Below the pieces are notes generated by a model that made no database searches, was not told the DNA's origin, and was given only the letters and a program-made list of their open reading frames with translations. A DNA stretch of 33,079 nucleotides from NCBI RefSeq assembly GCF_944388365.1, contig NZ_CALXIN010000020.1, forward strand, positions 1-33,079. Reading direction: 5' to 3'. The DNA is from an uncultured Negativibacillus sp. (GTDB taxonomy: Bacteria > Bacillota > Clostridia > Oscillospirales > Ruminococcaceae). Position 1 is the first letter of the stretch, and each line of letters begins with the position of its first letter. Made by a program: the position numbers and the translations under genes. This document shows positions 8,819 through 15,681 of this stretch, piece after piece.

Positions 8819-10063
8819 ATGGCAAATACACACTATCCCGAGGTGCTGGCACCGGTCGGGGATTTTGAACGACTGACCTATGCGGTAAACTACGGCGCAG
8901 ATGCAGTCTATCTGGGCGGAACAGCCTTTGGAATGCGTGCTTCATCGGCAAACTTTGACTTTGATACCATGAAAAAAGCAGTGGAATATGCACATGCACG
9001 GGATGTCAAGGTCTATCTGACCTGTAATACTCTGCCGCTCAACAGTGAAGTGGAAGAGCTGGCGGACTATCTGCGCAACGCACAGACTGCGGGCGTGGAT
9101 GCGGTGATCGTTGCGGATATCGGTGTACTGATGGAGGCAAAGCGCGTCATTCCTGATGTGGATGTCCACATCTCCACGCAGACCGGCATCGTCAACTATC
9201 TGACTGCCAACGAGCTGTATAAGCTGGGCGCCAAACGAGTTGTGCTGGCAAGGGAGCTGCCGCTGGACGACATCCGCCGCATCCGTGACAAGACACCGCC
9301 GGAGCTGGAGATTGAAACATTTGTCCACGGCGCAATGTGCATGTCCTTTTCGGGCAGATGCCTGCTGTCCAACTATCTGGTGGGACGCGATGCCAACCGT
9401 GGCGAGTGCGCACAGCCTTGCCGCTGGGGCTATCATCTGGTCGAGGAAAAACGCCCTGGTCAGTATTTTCCTATCTTTGAGGATGAAAAGGGAAGCTACA
9501 TCCTCAATGCCAAGGATATGTGCATGATCGAACACATCGACAAGGTGATCGACGCCGGCGTCACCTCCCTGAAGATCGAGGGCCGTGCAAAATCTTTCTA
9601 TTATGTGGCAGTGGTCACCAACGCCTATCGTCAGGCGGTTGATCTGTACAAGAAGGACCCGAAAAACTTCAAGCTCCCATCCTGGCTGGAGGAGGAAACC
9701 CGAAAGGTCAGCCACCGCCAGTATTCCACCGGATTTTACTTTGGACGTCCAGAGCAGGGACAGTACTATGAAAACGGCGGCTATGTCCGTCAGTGGGATG
9801 TTGTTGCTGTGGTGGATAAAACCGAAGGGGATGTACTTTACTGCACCCAGCGCAACAAGTTCTCGGTGGGAGAAGAGGTGGAAATCCTCTGCCCATCGAC
9901 CAGTGAGTATCAGCGCCCGCTGGTATATCAGGTGACCAGCATCACCGATGCAGAGGGCAATGCACGTGAATCGGCAAACAATGCGATGATGAAGTTCACC
10001 ATGCCGGCAAATGGTCTGCACCTGCCGCAGGGAGCGATTATCCGACGCGCCGCAAAGGATTAA
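8819..10063 (+). CDS. trhP: U32 peptidase-family protein, TrhP/YrrO-like tRNA uridine hydroxylase
   Basis: The family was first called peptidase U32. Members of this branch (TrhP/YegQ, B. subtilis YrrN/YrrO) make 5-hydroxyuridine at tRNA position 34 using prephenate. The 414-residue protein starts with PEVLAPVGDFERL and the barrel motif GADAVYLGG. It has the family signature at about 167-201, ETFVHGAMCMSFSGRC followed by NRGECAQPCRW, with cysteines C174, C181, C197 and C201 available for an iron-sulfur cluster. NAKDMCMIEHI and SLKIEGRAKSFYYV follow, then a C-terminal beta domain. GGAGGAAC precedes the ATG. It sits next to mltG as in Bacilli, but trmR, which lies between mltG and yrrN there, is missing. 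Whether it is one of two paralogues in this genome cannot be seen. Confidence 0.87.
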   Translation: MANTHYPEVLAPVGDFERLTYAVNYGADAVYLGGTAFGMRASSANFDFDTMKKAVEYAHARDVKVYLTCNTLPLNSEVEELADYLRNAQTAGVDAVIVADIGVLMEAKRVIPDVDVHISTQTGIVNYLTANELYKLGAKRVVLARELPLDDIRRIRDKTPPELEIETFVHGAMCMSFSGRCLLSNYLVGRDANRGECAQPCRWGYHLVEEKRPGQYFPIFEDEKGSYILNAKDMCMIEHIDKVIDAGVTSLKIEGRAKSFYYVAVVTNAYRQAVDLYKKDPKNFKLPSWLEEETRKVSHRQYSTGFYFGRPEQGQYYENGGYVRQWDVVAVVDKTEGDVLYCTQRNKFSVGEEVEILCPSTSEYQRPLVYQVTSITDAEGNARESANNAMMKFTMPANGLHLPQGAIIRRAAKD

Positions 10064-10081
10064 AGAAAAGAGGCAGAAGAT

Positions 10082-10333
10082 ATGTTGGAGTATAAATTTG
10101 ACACCCAGTTGCTGATCGAAGGCTGCAAACCCAGCGAGGACGAGCTTAACGATTATATTATCGAGCACTTCCAGGGAGATTGTCTGTTGGTAGTGGGAGA
10201 TGAGGAGCTGATGAAGCTGCATTACCACACCAATGAGCCGTGGAAGCTGCTGGAATACTGTGCGACGCTGGGCGAAATCTTCGACATCGTCGTGGAGAAT
10301 ATGGAGCGCCAGTCCGAACATCTGCATGGTTAA
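10082..10333 (+). CDS. Small stand-alone FakA/YloV C-terminal-like domain protein
   Basis: This 83-residue protein resembles a piece of the fatty-acid kinase FakA (YloV, DAK-like). LLVVGDEELMKLHYHTNEPWKLLEY and LGEIFDIVVENMERQSEH match, from memory, the FakA segment with VVGDD(D/E)LVKVHVHTN, then ELSNIKIDNMREQH. The N-terminus YKFDTQLLIEG resembles the start of that segment in FakA (YGYCTEFLI). The ATP-binding DAK2 half is absent, so it cannot be a kinase by itself; it might bind a FakB-like or acyl ligand or another kinase subunit. No ribosome site of strong form is seen (AAGAGGCAGAAGAT precedes the ATG). It ends the long plus-strand train, 18 bases after the U32 gene and before a bidirectional terminator. 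Confidence 0.7.
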   Translation: MLEYKFDTQLLIEGCKPSEDELNDYIIEHFQGDCLLVVGDEELMKLHYHTNEPWKLLEYCATLGEIFDIVVENMERQSEHLHG

Positions 10334-10340
10334 TCAATAA

Positions 10341-10359
10341 GAGGTTTTTGTAAAACCTC
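10341..10359 (+). repeat. Short perfect hairpin before the terminator
   Basis: GAGGTTTT and AAAACCTC (8 bases each) flank a 3-base loop, 8 bases after the preceding stop codon. No T-run follows. It may stabilise the 3' end of the mRNA together with the following terminator. Confidence 0.5.
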
Positions 10360-10369
10360 GGAAGCAATG

Positions 10370-10408
10370 AAAAAGGTCCCGCCGGAACAAGTCCGACGGG
10401 ACCTTTTT
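10370..10408. terminator. Bidirectional intrinsic terminator between convergent genes
   Basis: AAAAAGGTCCCG...CGGA pairs with TCCG...CGGGACCTTTTT around a 5-base loop with one mismatch (C10382/A10396). Runs of five A and five T on the two sides give a U-tail in both directions. It separates the plus-strand train from the convergent yjiL/yjiM-like pair. Confidence 0.93.
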
Positions 10409-10434
10409 AAAAGGAAAAAACCAGGATGTCTGTT

Positions 10435-11196
10435 TTAGGCTTGGCGCTTAACTTTGTTGTAGCCAATAACGGCAGCGCCAATCGCACCTGCATACTGTGA
10501 CAGCGGCGAGGTGTGAACCGGAATCTTCAAATAGCTTTCCAGTGTGGAGCGGAAGATCTCAAACTGAGCAAGTCCGCCGCTGAAGAAAATGTCACCGGTC
10601 AGGTTAAGTTTTTGTGCAAAGAAGGAGGTGCGGCGGCAGATCGAATTGATGATGCCCAGCGCAATATCTCCCTTGTCAGCGCCCTTGGCGAGCAGGCTGA
10701 CGATTTCACTCTCTGCAAAGACGGTGCACATGCTGGTGATGTTGATTGGTTCGTGGCCTTCGACAAAGGAGTCGATGTTTTTGATGTCCTCCTCCAGGAT
10801 GCGCATCATCACTTCGATGAAGCGGCCGGTGCCGGCAGCGCATTTGTCGTTCATGATAAAGTCAACGACGTTCAGTCCGTTGTCCAGCAGGACCGCCTTG
10901 CAGTCCTGACCGCCGATGTCTACAACAGCGCGGATGGTTGGATTCAGAAAAGCAGCGCCGCGGGCATGGCAGGTGATTTCGGTGATCTGTTTGTCTGCTG
11001 TTTCGAGAAGTTCACGGCCGTAACCGGTGGATACGGTGTAGGCAACCTCATCGTTGTACAGCGACTGATAGAGTTTGTGAATGCTGTCTCTGGGATTTGC
11101 CGAGGTCGGCAGGATGCCGGTGCGGACAATCTTTTCTCCGTCGAACAGCACACCTTTGGTGGTGGTGGAACCAGAGTCAATTCCTAATGTGAACAT
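10435..11196 (-). CDS. yjiL: BadF/HgdC-type ATP-dependent activase (YjiL-like)
   Basis: This 253-residue ASKHA-fold ATPase belongs to the activators that fire electrons into dehydratase or double-cubane proteins. FTLGIDSGSTTTKGVLFDG forms the phosphate-1 motif, VVDIGGQDCKAV the phosphate-2 region, and GGLAQFEIFRSTLE the adenosine motif. C119 in NDKCAAGTGRF and C157 in SMCTVFAESE are the two cysteines which, in the dimer, hold one shared [4Fe-4S] cluster. I chose the ATG at 11194-11196 because AAGGAGA lies 6 bases upstream; a GTG at 11202 abuts that site and is unlikely. The partner gene begins its stop 11 bases upstream. Length and partner match E. coli YjiL/YjiM better than the HgdC of glutamate fermentation. 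Confidence 0.92.
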   Translation of the reverse strand: MFTLGIDSGSTTTKGVLFDGEKIVRTGILPTSANPRDSIHKLYQSLYNDEVAYTVSTGYGRELLETADKQITEITCHARGAAFLNPTIRAVVDIGGQDCKAVLLDNGLNVVDFIMNDKCAAGTGRFIEVMMRILEEDIKNIDSFVEGHEPINITSMCTVFAESEIVSLLAKGADKGDIALGIINSICRRTSFFAQKLNLTGDIFFSGGLAQFEIFRSTLESYLKIPVHTSPLSQYAGAIGAAVIGYNKVKRQA

Positions 11197-11207
11197 GGGC
11201 ACTCTCC

Positions 11208-12362
11208 TTACAGCATCTCGATAAATGCAGCCATACGGGTGTTGAGCTGACCGATGTCCGAGGTGGAGTAATCGGTTTCGATTGCCATGTATGGGATGCC
11301 TTTTTTCTCGTTGACAAAGCGTTTGATGCTCAGGGCTTCTACGTTGTAGGTGTGGCAGGCCTGGAGGGTGACTTCAACAACAGCGTCGATGTGGAATTCG
11401 TCGATCAGACGATCCAGCAGCTCGATGCGGTTGCGGTTTGGTGTCATGACCGAGCAGCCAATGCTCAGGTAACGCTCTGCAATCGCCGCGTAAACGTCTG
11501 GATTGCTTTCGTCAACCTCTCTGTCGAAGGATTTTGCACCCGAGCAGTTTTCGAAGCAGACAACATGACCGCCGTTTGCCTCGATCGCCTTGACGCATTT
11601 GTCCGCGCCGCCGCCGAGCGGACAGCCGGTGACCAGAATACGAGGAGCCTTTGGATATTTGTTGGGGTTCTGTTCATATTCTGCCTTGATCTTTTCAACC
11701 AGCGCATGAATTTCCCCTGGCAGAGCTTCTTTGTCGAATTTATACGCGGAGCCGTACAGCACCTTGAACATATCCTGACCGAGCAGCGGAACCGGTTCCA
11801 GCTTCATCAGAGAATAGAATTCTTTCATCGCGCGGCGGACCTTGTTCATGATGCGGATTTGTTTGCGAATGTCATCCTCGGTGATGGTGGTTCCAAAGTG
11901 AGATTCCAGCTTTTCTTTGAGCTTGATGACCTCCTTGGTCCACAGCTCCAGTGCGATCGGACTCTGGGAGTTTGGAAGCTCCATGGTGTAAACAGGCTTA
12001 AACTCGCCCAGATACTCATACATTTTCTTTTTGCCGTCGCAGGTGGTTTCACCGACGATCAGGTCGGAGAAGTAGAAATAAGGGCACTTGTCTGTCTTGG
12101 CAAAACCATAGCTGGATTTGATCAGCGGGCACAGATTGCGAGGCAGGTCCTTTTCTGCATCAGGAATGGTTTCATCCGATGTGGAACACAGACCGACAAC
12201 ACATGCACCCATTGCCAAAGCGATTTCCTGTGGGAAGTAGGTGCAGAAGGTTCCAACAAAAGGAATGTCTTTCTGCTTCAGCTCATAGGCTGCCATGAAA
12301 GATTTTTTGCGCATTTCCCCAAAGTCATTGAAGATTTCGGGCAGCTCTTTTTTAATTTGCAT
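11208..12362 (-). CDS. yjiM: HgdB-superfamily double-cubane-cluster-like protein (YjiM-like)
   Basis: The 384-residue protein belongs to the 2-hydroxyacyl-CoA dehydratase D/HgdB superfamily. It matches from memory the E. coli YjiM pattern: CSTSDETI.DAEKDLPRN, LCPLIKSSYGF, KTDKCPYFYFSDLI and ETTCDGKKKMYEY, ending QACHTYNVE and AIETDYSTSDIGQLNTR. Cysteines at 40, 54, 59, 78, 93 and 108 and later TGCPLGG, ENCSGAK and QACHTY are candidate cluster ligands. In Carboxydothermus this branch forms a homodimer with an [Fe8S9] double cubane that reduces small molecules using ATP; the natural substrate is unknown. The absence of an HgdA-type second subunit, CoA-transferase or acyl-CoA dehydrogenase nearby argues against a classical hydroxyacyl-CoA dehydratase. 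It probably heads the two-gene operon. Confidence 0.88.
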   Translation of the reverse strand: MQIKKELPEIFNDFGEMRKKSFMAAYELKQKDIPFVGTFCTYFPQEIALAMGACVVGLCSTSDETIPDAEKDLPRNLCPLIKSSYGFAKTDKCPYFYFSDLIVGETTCDGKKKMYEYLGEFKPVYTMELPNSQSPIALELWTKEVIKLKEKLESHFGTTITEDDIRKQIRIMNKVRRAMKEFYSLMKLEPVPLLGQDMFKVLYGSAYKFDKEALPGEIHALVEKIKAEYEQNPNKYPKAPRILVTGCPLGGGADKCVKAIEANGGHVVCFENCSGAKSFDREVDESNPDVYAAIAERYLSIGCSVMTPNRNRIELLDRLIDEFHIDAVVEVTLQACHTYNVEALSIKRFVNEKKGIPYMAIETDYSTSDIGQLNTRMAAFIEML

Positions 12363-12453
12363 AGAAACATCTCTCTCTCTTTATTTGGACGACAGAACAG
12401 TGCGATTGTTCGATTCTGCAATGTCATTTAACCAATTTGGCGTTGATAAGATA

Positions 12454-12482
12454 AGAGTATGAAAAAAGGCGAATAAAGTCAA
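12454..12482 (-). promoter_or_regulatory. Candidate promoter of the yjiM-yjiL pair
   Basis: On the minus strand, TTGACT (12477-12482) lies 17 bases before TACTCT (12454-12459). The -35 is good and the -10 is weak (three of six matches). It sits about 90 bases upstream of the start codon. Confidence 0.45.
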
Positions 12483-12573
12483 GCAAACAGCGATTGATAT
12501 TTTTGATGCATTTTTGTTGGTTGATTGCTTTTACAAATACGAAGAGGTGTCCGTTGTAGAATGGGAATATTTT

Positions 12574-12605
12574 TTGAAAAAGAATGGGAAATTCTTTTGT
12601 ATAAA
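12574..12605 (+). promoter_or_regulatory. Candidate long-spacer promoter with inverted repeat upstream of EIIA gene
   Basis: TTGAAA (12574-12579) and TATAAA (12600-12605) are 20 bases apart, too long for an ordinary promoter. The gap is filled by a perfect 8-base inverted repeat AAAAGAAT-GGGAA-ATTCTTTT (12578-12598). An operator inside a stretched spacer is the layout used by MerR-family activators; no such regulator is encoded nearby. The rest of 12363-12688 contains no gene. Confidence 0.3.
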
Positions 12606-12688
12606 AACCCAAGATGCTTGTCAGAAGAAAAACAATGGTGTATCATAGGGATGGGAAACAACATTTGACTGGGGAAAGGAAGATGGCG

Positions 12689-13135
12689 ATGCTCAAAAAT
12701 TATCTGGATCGACAGGCAGTAAAAATGTGTTCGGCAAAAGACTGGCAGGAAGCGATTGAAAAAGCGGCGCAGCCACTGATAGAAGAAAAGAAGATTGAGC
12801 CGGCCTATCTGCAGCGGACATTGGAAAATGTCCGACAGCTGGGCGCGTATATCGTGCTGGCGAAGGGAATTGCGGTGGCACATGCACGTCCAGGGGAGGA
12901 CGTTTCTGCAAGCTGTGTCAGCATGATGGGACTGGAACAGCCGATTCCTTTTGGCCATAAGCAGTATGACCCTGTGCACATTGTTCTGATGATGGCAGCA
13001 CCGGACGATACAGCACACATTCAGCTGATGATGGAGATCGCACAAAAGCTTAGTCAAACCGAAGTGATGCAGGCGCTGGAAAAAGCAGAAAATGAGGATC
13101 AGCTCTTTGCAGCGATGACATGGGGCGAAGAATAA
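12689..13135 (+). CDS. Orphan PTS EIIA component (mannitol/fructose/ascorbate type)
   Basis: This 148-residue protein has the PTS EIIA type-2 fold. The phosphorylated histidine is expected at H65 in GIAVAHARPGEDV, followed by VSMMGLEQPIPFG and PVHIVLMMAAPDDTAHIQLMMEIA. It most resembles the ascorbate (UlaC) branch, which would take phosphate from HPr and pass it to an EIIB. I chose the ATG at 12689 because GAAAGGA lies 8 bases upstream; the ATG at 12683 is only two bases from that site. No EIIB, EIIC or sugar enzyme lies alongside, so it could serve a transporter elsewhere or be a regulatory EIIA. A terminator follows immediately. Confidence 0.85.
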   Translation: MLKNYLDRQAVKMCSAKDWQEAIEKAAQPLIEEKKIEPAYLQRTLENVRQLGAYIVLAKGIAVAHARPGEDVSASCVSMMGLEQPIPFGHKQYDPVHIVLMMAAPDDTAHIQLMMEIAQKLSQTEVMQALEKAENEDQLFAAMTWGEE

Positions 13136-13141
13136 AAACAC

Positions 13142-13176
13142 ACCGGCAGACAGAGATGGACTGCCGGTATTTTTTT
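13142..13176 (+). terminator. Intrinsic terminator after the EIIA gene
   Basis: ACCGGCAG (13142-13149) pairs with CTGCCGGT (13161-13168) over an 11-base loop and is followed by A and seven T. It insulates the EIIA gene from the dcw cluster. Confidence 0.9.
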
Positions 13177-13492
13177 ACCTTCCAATAGGAAAGTGTTGTG
13201 AATTTAATGCAAGGTAAGGTGGGGGCTGGTCCCAAAATGACAGCAGGGAGGTTTCACAAATCGGGACAGAGGTGGGAGGACCGGTCGATTTTTACGGGAT
13301 TTTGCGGAAATTTTATTCGATGTGTGAAAAAAGTACACAGGTCATCTCTGCCATAAAATTCGTGAACAAATGGTGAATAGTGTGCGAAATCCTCGTCATA
13401 ATTACAGGAAAATGCTATGAAATTTAGGATAAAACTGGAAAAAATTGGCGATTTTGTCGTAAAATTATTTCACTTCCTCGGTGGAAAGATAC
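13177..13492. other. Non-coding stretch before the dcw promoter
   Basis: About 315 bases without a credible reading frame, ribosome site or strong hairpin. It becomes AT-rich towards the mraZ promoter. I see nothing identifiable in it, though it could hold further regulator sites for the dcw promoter. Confidence 0.5.
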
Positions 13493-13521
13493 TTGCATTT
13501 TTTTGTAAACAAAGATATAAT
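13493..13521 (+). promoter_or_regulatory. Sigma-A promoter of the dcw cluster
   Basis: TTGCAT (13493-13498) and TATAAT (13516-13521) are separated by exactly 17 bases in an AT-rich context. Transcription should start near 13528, immediately before the MraZ-type repeats and 110 bases or so before mraZ. Confidence 0.88.
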
Positions 13522-13530
13522 AATTACAAA

Positions 13531-13566
13531 GTGGAGAGAAGTGGGGAAAAGTAGGGAACTGCGGTG
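13531..13566 (+). promoter_or_regulatory. MraZ-type operator: 10-bp-spaced GTGGG-like direct repeats
   Basis: GTGGAG (13531), GTGGGG (13541) and GTAGGG (13551) recur every 10 bases, with a degenerate fourth copy GCGGTG at 13561. MraZ from E. coli and Mycoplasma binds TGGGN boxes separated by 5-base spacers, which is this period. They lie just after the expected transcription start and upstream of mraZ, consistent with autoregulation of the cluster. Confidence 0.75.
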
Positions 13567-13640
13567 ATTGATTCCGAAAAAAACCTGCTCCCGTTTTTCT
13601 TTCCGATAAAAAAGGAAATCGCGTTTGGGGTGGTGAAGCG

Positions 13641-14063
13641 ATGCTGATCGGCGAGTACCGGCATAGTCTGGACGCAAAGGGAAGGGTCAACTTTCCGGCA
13701 AAATTGCGCGAAGATCTCGGCGAAAGCTTTGTCCTCTCCAAGGGAATGGGCGTCAAATGTCTGTATGCCTATTCACAGCAGGAGTGGCAGCGGCTCACCG
13801 AAAAGCTCAACGCTCTGCCGGTTTCCAAGGCGGCGGCACTGCAGAGGTATCTGTTTGCCGGTGCCACCGAAGCGCAGCCGGACAAGCAGGGAAGAATCCT
13901 GATTCCACAGAGTCTGCGCGATTACGCCGGACTGCAAAAGGATCTGGTCATCATCGGTGCTTCCAACCGCGCGGAAATCTGGGATCAGGATGCCTGGGAA
14001 CAGATGTGTGCCGAGATCACCCCCGATATGGTGGCACAGATGATGGACGAGCTGGACTTTTAG
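13641..14063 (+). CDS. mraZ: Transcriptional regulator MraZ
   Basis: This 140-residue protein has the two SpoVT/AbrB-like half-sites that define MraZ: LDAKGRVNFPAKLRE (10-24) and PDKQGRILIPQSLRD (about 80-94). MraZ forms a ring-shaped oligomer that binds repeats in its own promoter and usually represses the dcw cluster. It opens with MLIGEYRHSLD, the standard N-terminus, so the start is clear although the ribosome site (GGGGTGGTGAAG) is weak. It is the first gene of the dcw cluster, 65 bases before rsmH. The repeats at 13531 are its probable operator. Confidence 0.96.
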   Translation: MLIGEYRHSLDAKGRVNFPAKLREDLGESFVLSKGMGVKCLYAYSQQEWQRLTEKLNALPVSKAAALQRYLFAGATEAQPDKQGRILIPQSLRDYAGLQKDLVIIGASNRAEIWDQDAWEQMCAEITPDMVAQMMDELDF

Positions 14064-14128
14064 CCGGTTTTGACAAGGAAAAATGCCCGCTGTGCGACAG
14101 AGGGCAGGAGGACGCTGGAGGCTGTGTA

Positions 14129-15064
14129 ATGGAATTTCAACATATTTCGGTTTTGCTCAACGAAACAATCGAAGGGCTGAACATTAAACCTGACGGCATC
14201 TATGTCGATGGAACCGCCGGCGGTGCAGGTCATTCCACACAGGTGGCGATGCGGCTGGACGCTCAAAAGGGCGGCAGGCTGATCGCCATCGACAAAGACC
14301 CCGACGCCATTCAGACGGCGACCGAGCGGCTGTCACCCTATCCGGCAGCACAGGTTGTCCGCGGCGATTTTAAGGATATTCCGCAGATTCTGGATAGCCT
14401 GGGCATCGACAAGGTCGACGGCATTATGCTGGATCTGGGGGTATCCTCCCGCCAGCTGGATACGGCGGAACGCGGATTTTCCTATCATTATGATTCCAAG
14501 CTGGATATGCGCATGAGTCAGCACGGACTCAGTGCCTATGATGTTGTCAACACCTATTCCAAGGAAGATTTAATTCGGATTCTTCGCGATTACGGCGAGG
14601 AGAAATTTGCTCCACGCATCGCCGCTGCCATCGTGCAGGCACGGCAGGAACATCCGATTCAAACCACTTTTGAACTGGTGGATCTGATTAAGCAGGCCCT
14701 GCCCGCTGCGGCAAAGCGCGGCAAGGGACATCCGGCGAAACAAACCTTTCAGGCTATCCGCATCGAGGTAAACCACGAGCTGGATTATCTGAAGGAATGT
14801 ATTGACGGAAGTTTTGAACGTTTAAACTCGGGCGGAAGGTTCTGTATCATTACCTTCCACTCGCTGGAGGACCGCATCGTCAAACAGATGTTTGCCTCCT
14901 ATACGGTGGGATGTACCTGCCCGCCGGAATTTCCAGTTTGCGTCTGCGGCAAAAAGCCGCGTGCAAAGCTGGTTTGCCGAAAGCCTATTGAGCCTAGCCA
15001 ACAGGAAGTTGAACAAAACAATCGAAGCAGAAGTGCAAAGCTGCGGGTTTTGGAACGACTGTAA
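14129..15064 (+). CDS. rsmH: 16S rRNA m4C1402 methyltransferase RsmH (MraW)
   Basis: RsmH adds the N4-methyl group to cytosine 1402 of 16S rRNA at the decoding centre, using S-adenosylmethionine. The 311-residue protein starts MEFQHISVLLNETIEGL and shows the SAM loop YVDGTAGGAGHST (25-37). GIMLDLGVSSRQLDTAERGFSYHYD, LDMRMSQ and CIITFHSLEDRIVK follow, all family hallmarks. A CGC zinc-like cysteine cluster (CTCPPEFPVCVCGKKP) lies near the C-terminus. The ATG follows GGAGGCTG by 5 bases. The frame is open further upstream, overlapping mraZ, but only this start has a ribosome site and matches family length. It is the second gene of the dcw cluster. Confidence 0.97.
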   Translation: MEFQHISVLLNETIEGLNIKPDGIYVDGTAGGAGHSTQVAMRLDAQKGGRLIAIDKDPDAIQTATERLSPYPAAQVVRGDFKDIPQILDSLGIDKVDGIMLDLGVSSRQLDTAERGFSYHYDSKLDMRMSQHGLSAYDVVNTYSKEDLIRILRDYGEEKFAPRIAAAIVQARQEHPIQTTFELVDLIKQALPAAAKRGKGHPAKQTFQAIRIEVNHELDYLKECIDGSFERLNSGGRFCIITFHSLEDRIVKQMFASYTVGCTCPPEFPVCVCGKKPRAKLVCRKPIEPSQQEVEQNNRSRSAKLRVLERL

Positions 15065-15117
15065 CGGCCGTGCAGCCCGTGGGGAGCCTCGTTAAAAAGT
15101 AAAGGTGGTCGATCCTC

Positions 15118-15615
15118 ATGCAGAAACCAAACAATCTGGCATATGATTTAAGAAGATTTGAGACACATTCCCAGCCCAAAACCCGTCCGCAGATCAAAGT
15201 GGTCCGGCAGAGGGAACAGGCAAGAAGAACCCGCAATCTGATTGCCAAAACTGCGGTTTGCGTTGTCATCTTCTTTGTGGGAATTATCGGTATCATCTTC
15301 AGCCAGGTATCGATCACCGAGATCACAATGAACATTACAAGCCAGACACAGAAGCTGGAGCAGCTGCAATCGGAGTACCGCACTTTGACTGCTGAGCTGG
15401 AGAGTTCCATGGCGCTCAACAACATCGAATCCACCGTAACAAGGGAACGGGGAATGTCCAAACTGCGTGACGACCAGGTAACCTATGTTGCTTTCTCCGA
15501 GTCGGAGAGTGTAGACACGGTGGAAAAGCACGATGATTCTTTGCTGGGACAGATCAAGTCCGCAATCGAGCGCGTGATGGAATATCTCAAACCGTCGGAC
15601 AATACAATGGAATAA
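15118..15615 (+). CDS. ftsL: Cell division protein FtsL
   Basis: This 165-residue bitopic membrane protein has a basic cytoplasmic tail (1-40), one membrane segment at about 41-62 and an extracytoplasmic coiled coil at about 70-115 (SQTQKLEQLQSEYRTLTAELE). The conserved IESTVTRERGMSKL marks the FtsL/DivIC motif, with RERGM ahead of the end. FtsL joins DivIB/FtsQ and DivIC to activate the FtsW-PBP septal synthase. FtsL is poorly conserved, so the assignment rests mainly on architecture and its position between rsmH and the class B PBP. The C-terminal tail of about 40 residues is longer than in B. subtilis. Confidence 0.88.
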   Translation: MQKPNNLAYDLRRFETHSQPKTRPQIKVVRQREQARRTRNLIAKTAVCVVIFFVGIIGIIFSQVSITEITMNITSQTQKLEQLQSEYRTLTAELESSMALNNIESTVTRERGMSKLRDDQVTYVAFSESESVDTVEKHDDSLLGQIKSAIERVMEYLKPSDNTME

Positions 15616-15681
15616 CGTGCTGCCGCCGGTGAGAATCGCTGACAGCAAAAACAGGCTTTGCGCCGTGACAGGAGTTAAGAA

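Noticed and set aside
8942-10327. 461-residue open frame opposite the U32 and FakA-like genes
   Set aside because: Shadow of two good genes; no ribosome site or domain.
10435-12362. Classical 2-hydroxyglutaryl-CoA dehydratase operon
   Set aside because: Only one HgdB-like subunit and an activase are present; no HgdA, CoA-transferase or decarboxylase genes nearby, and motifs match YjiM.
11352-12431. 359-residue plus-strand open frame over the yjiM-like gene
   Set aside because: Antisense to a gene with strong conserved motifs and a ribosome site.
12484-12560. Ordinary sigma-A promoter for the EIIA gene around TAGAAT 12557
   Set aside because: The nearest -35-like TTTACA is 21 bases upstream and no TGN extension precedes the box.
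13757-14128. N-terminal extension of rsmH overlapping mraZ
   Set aside because: The frame is open, but only the ATG at 14129 has a ribosome site and gives the normal family start.
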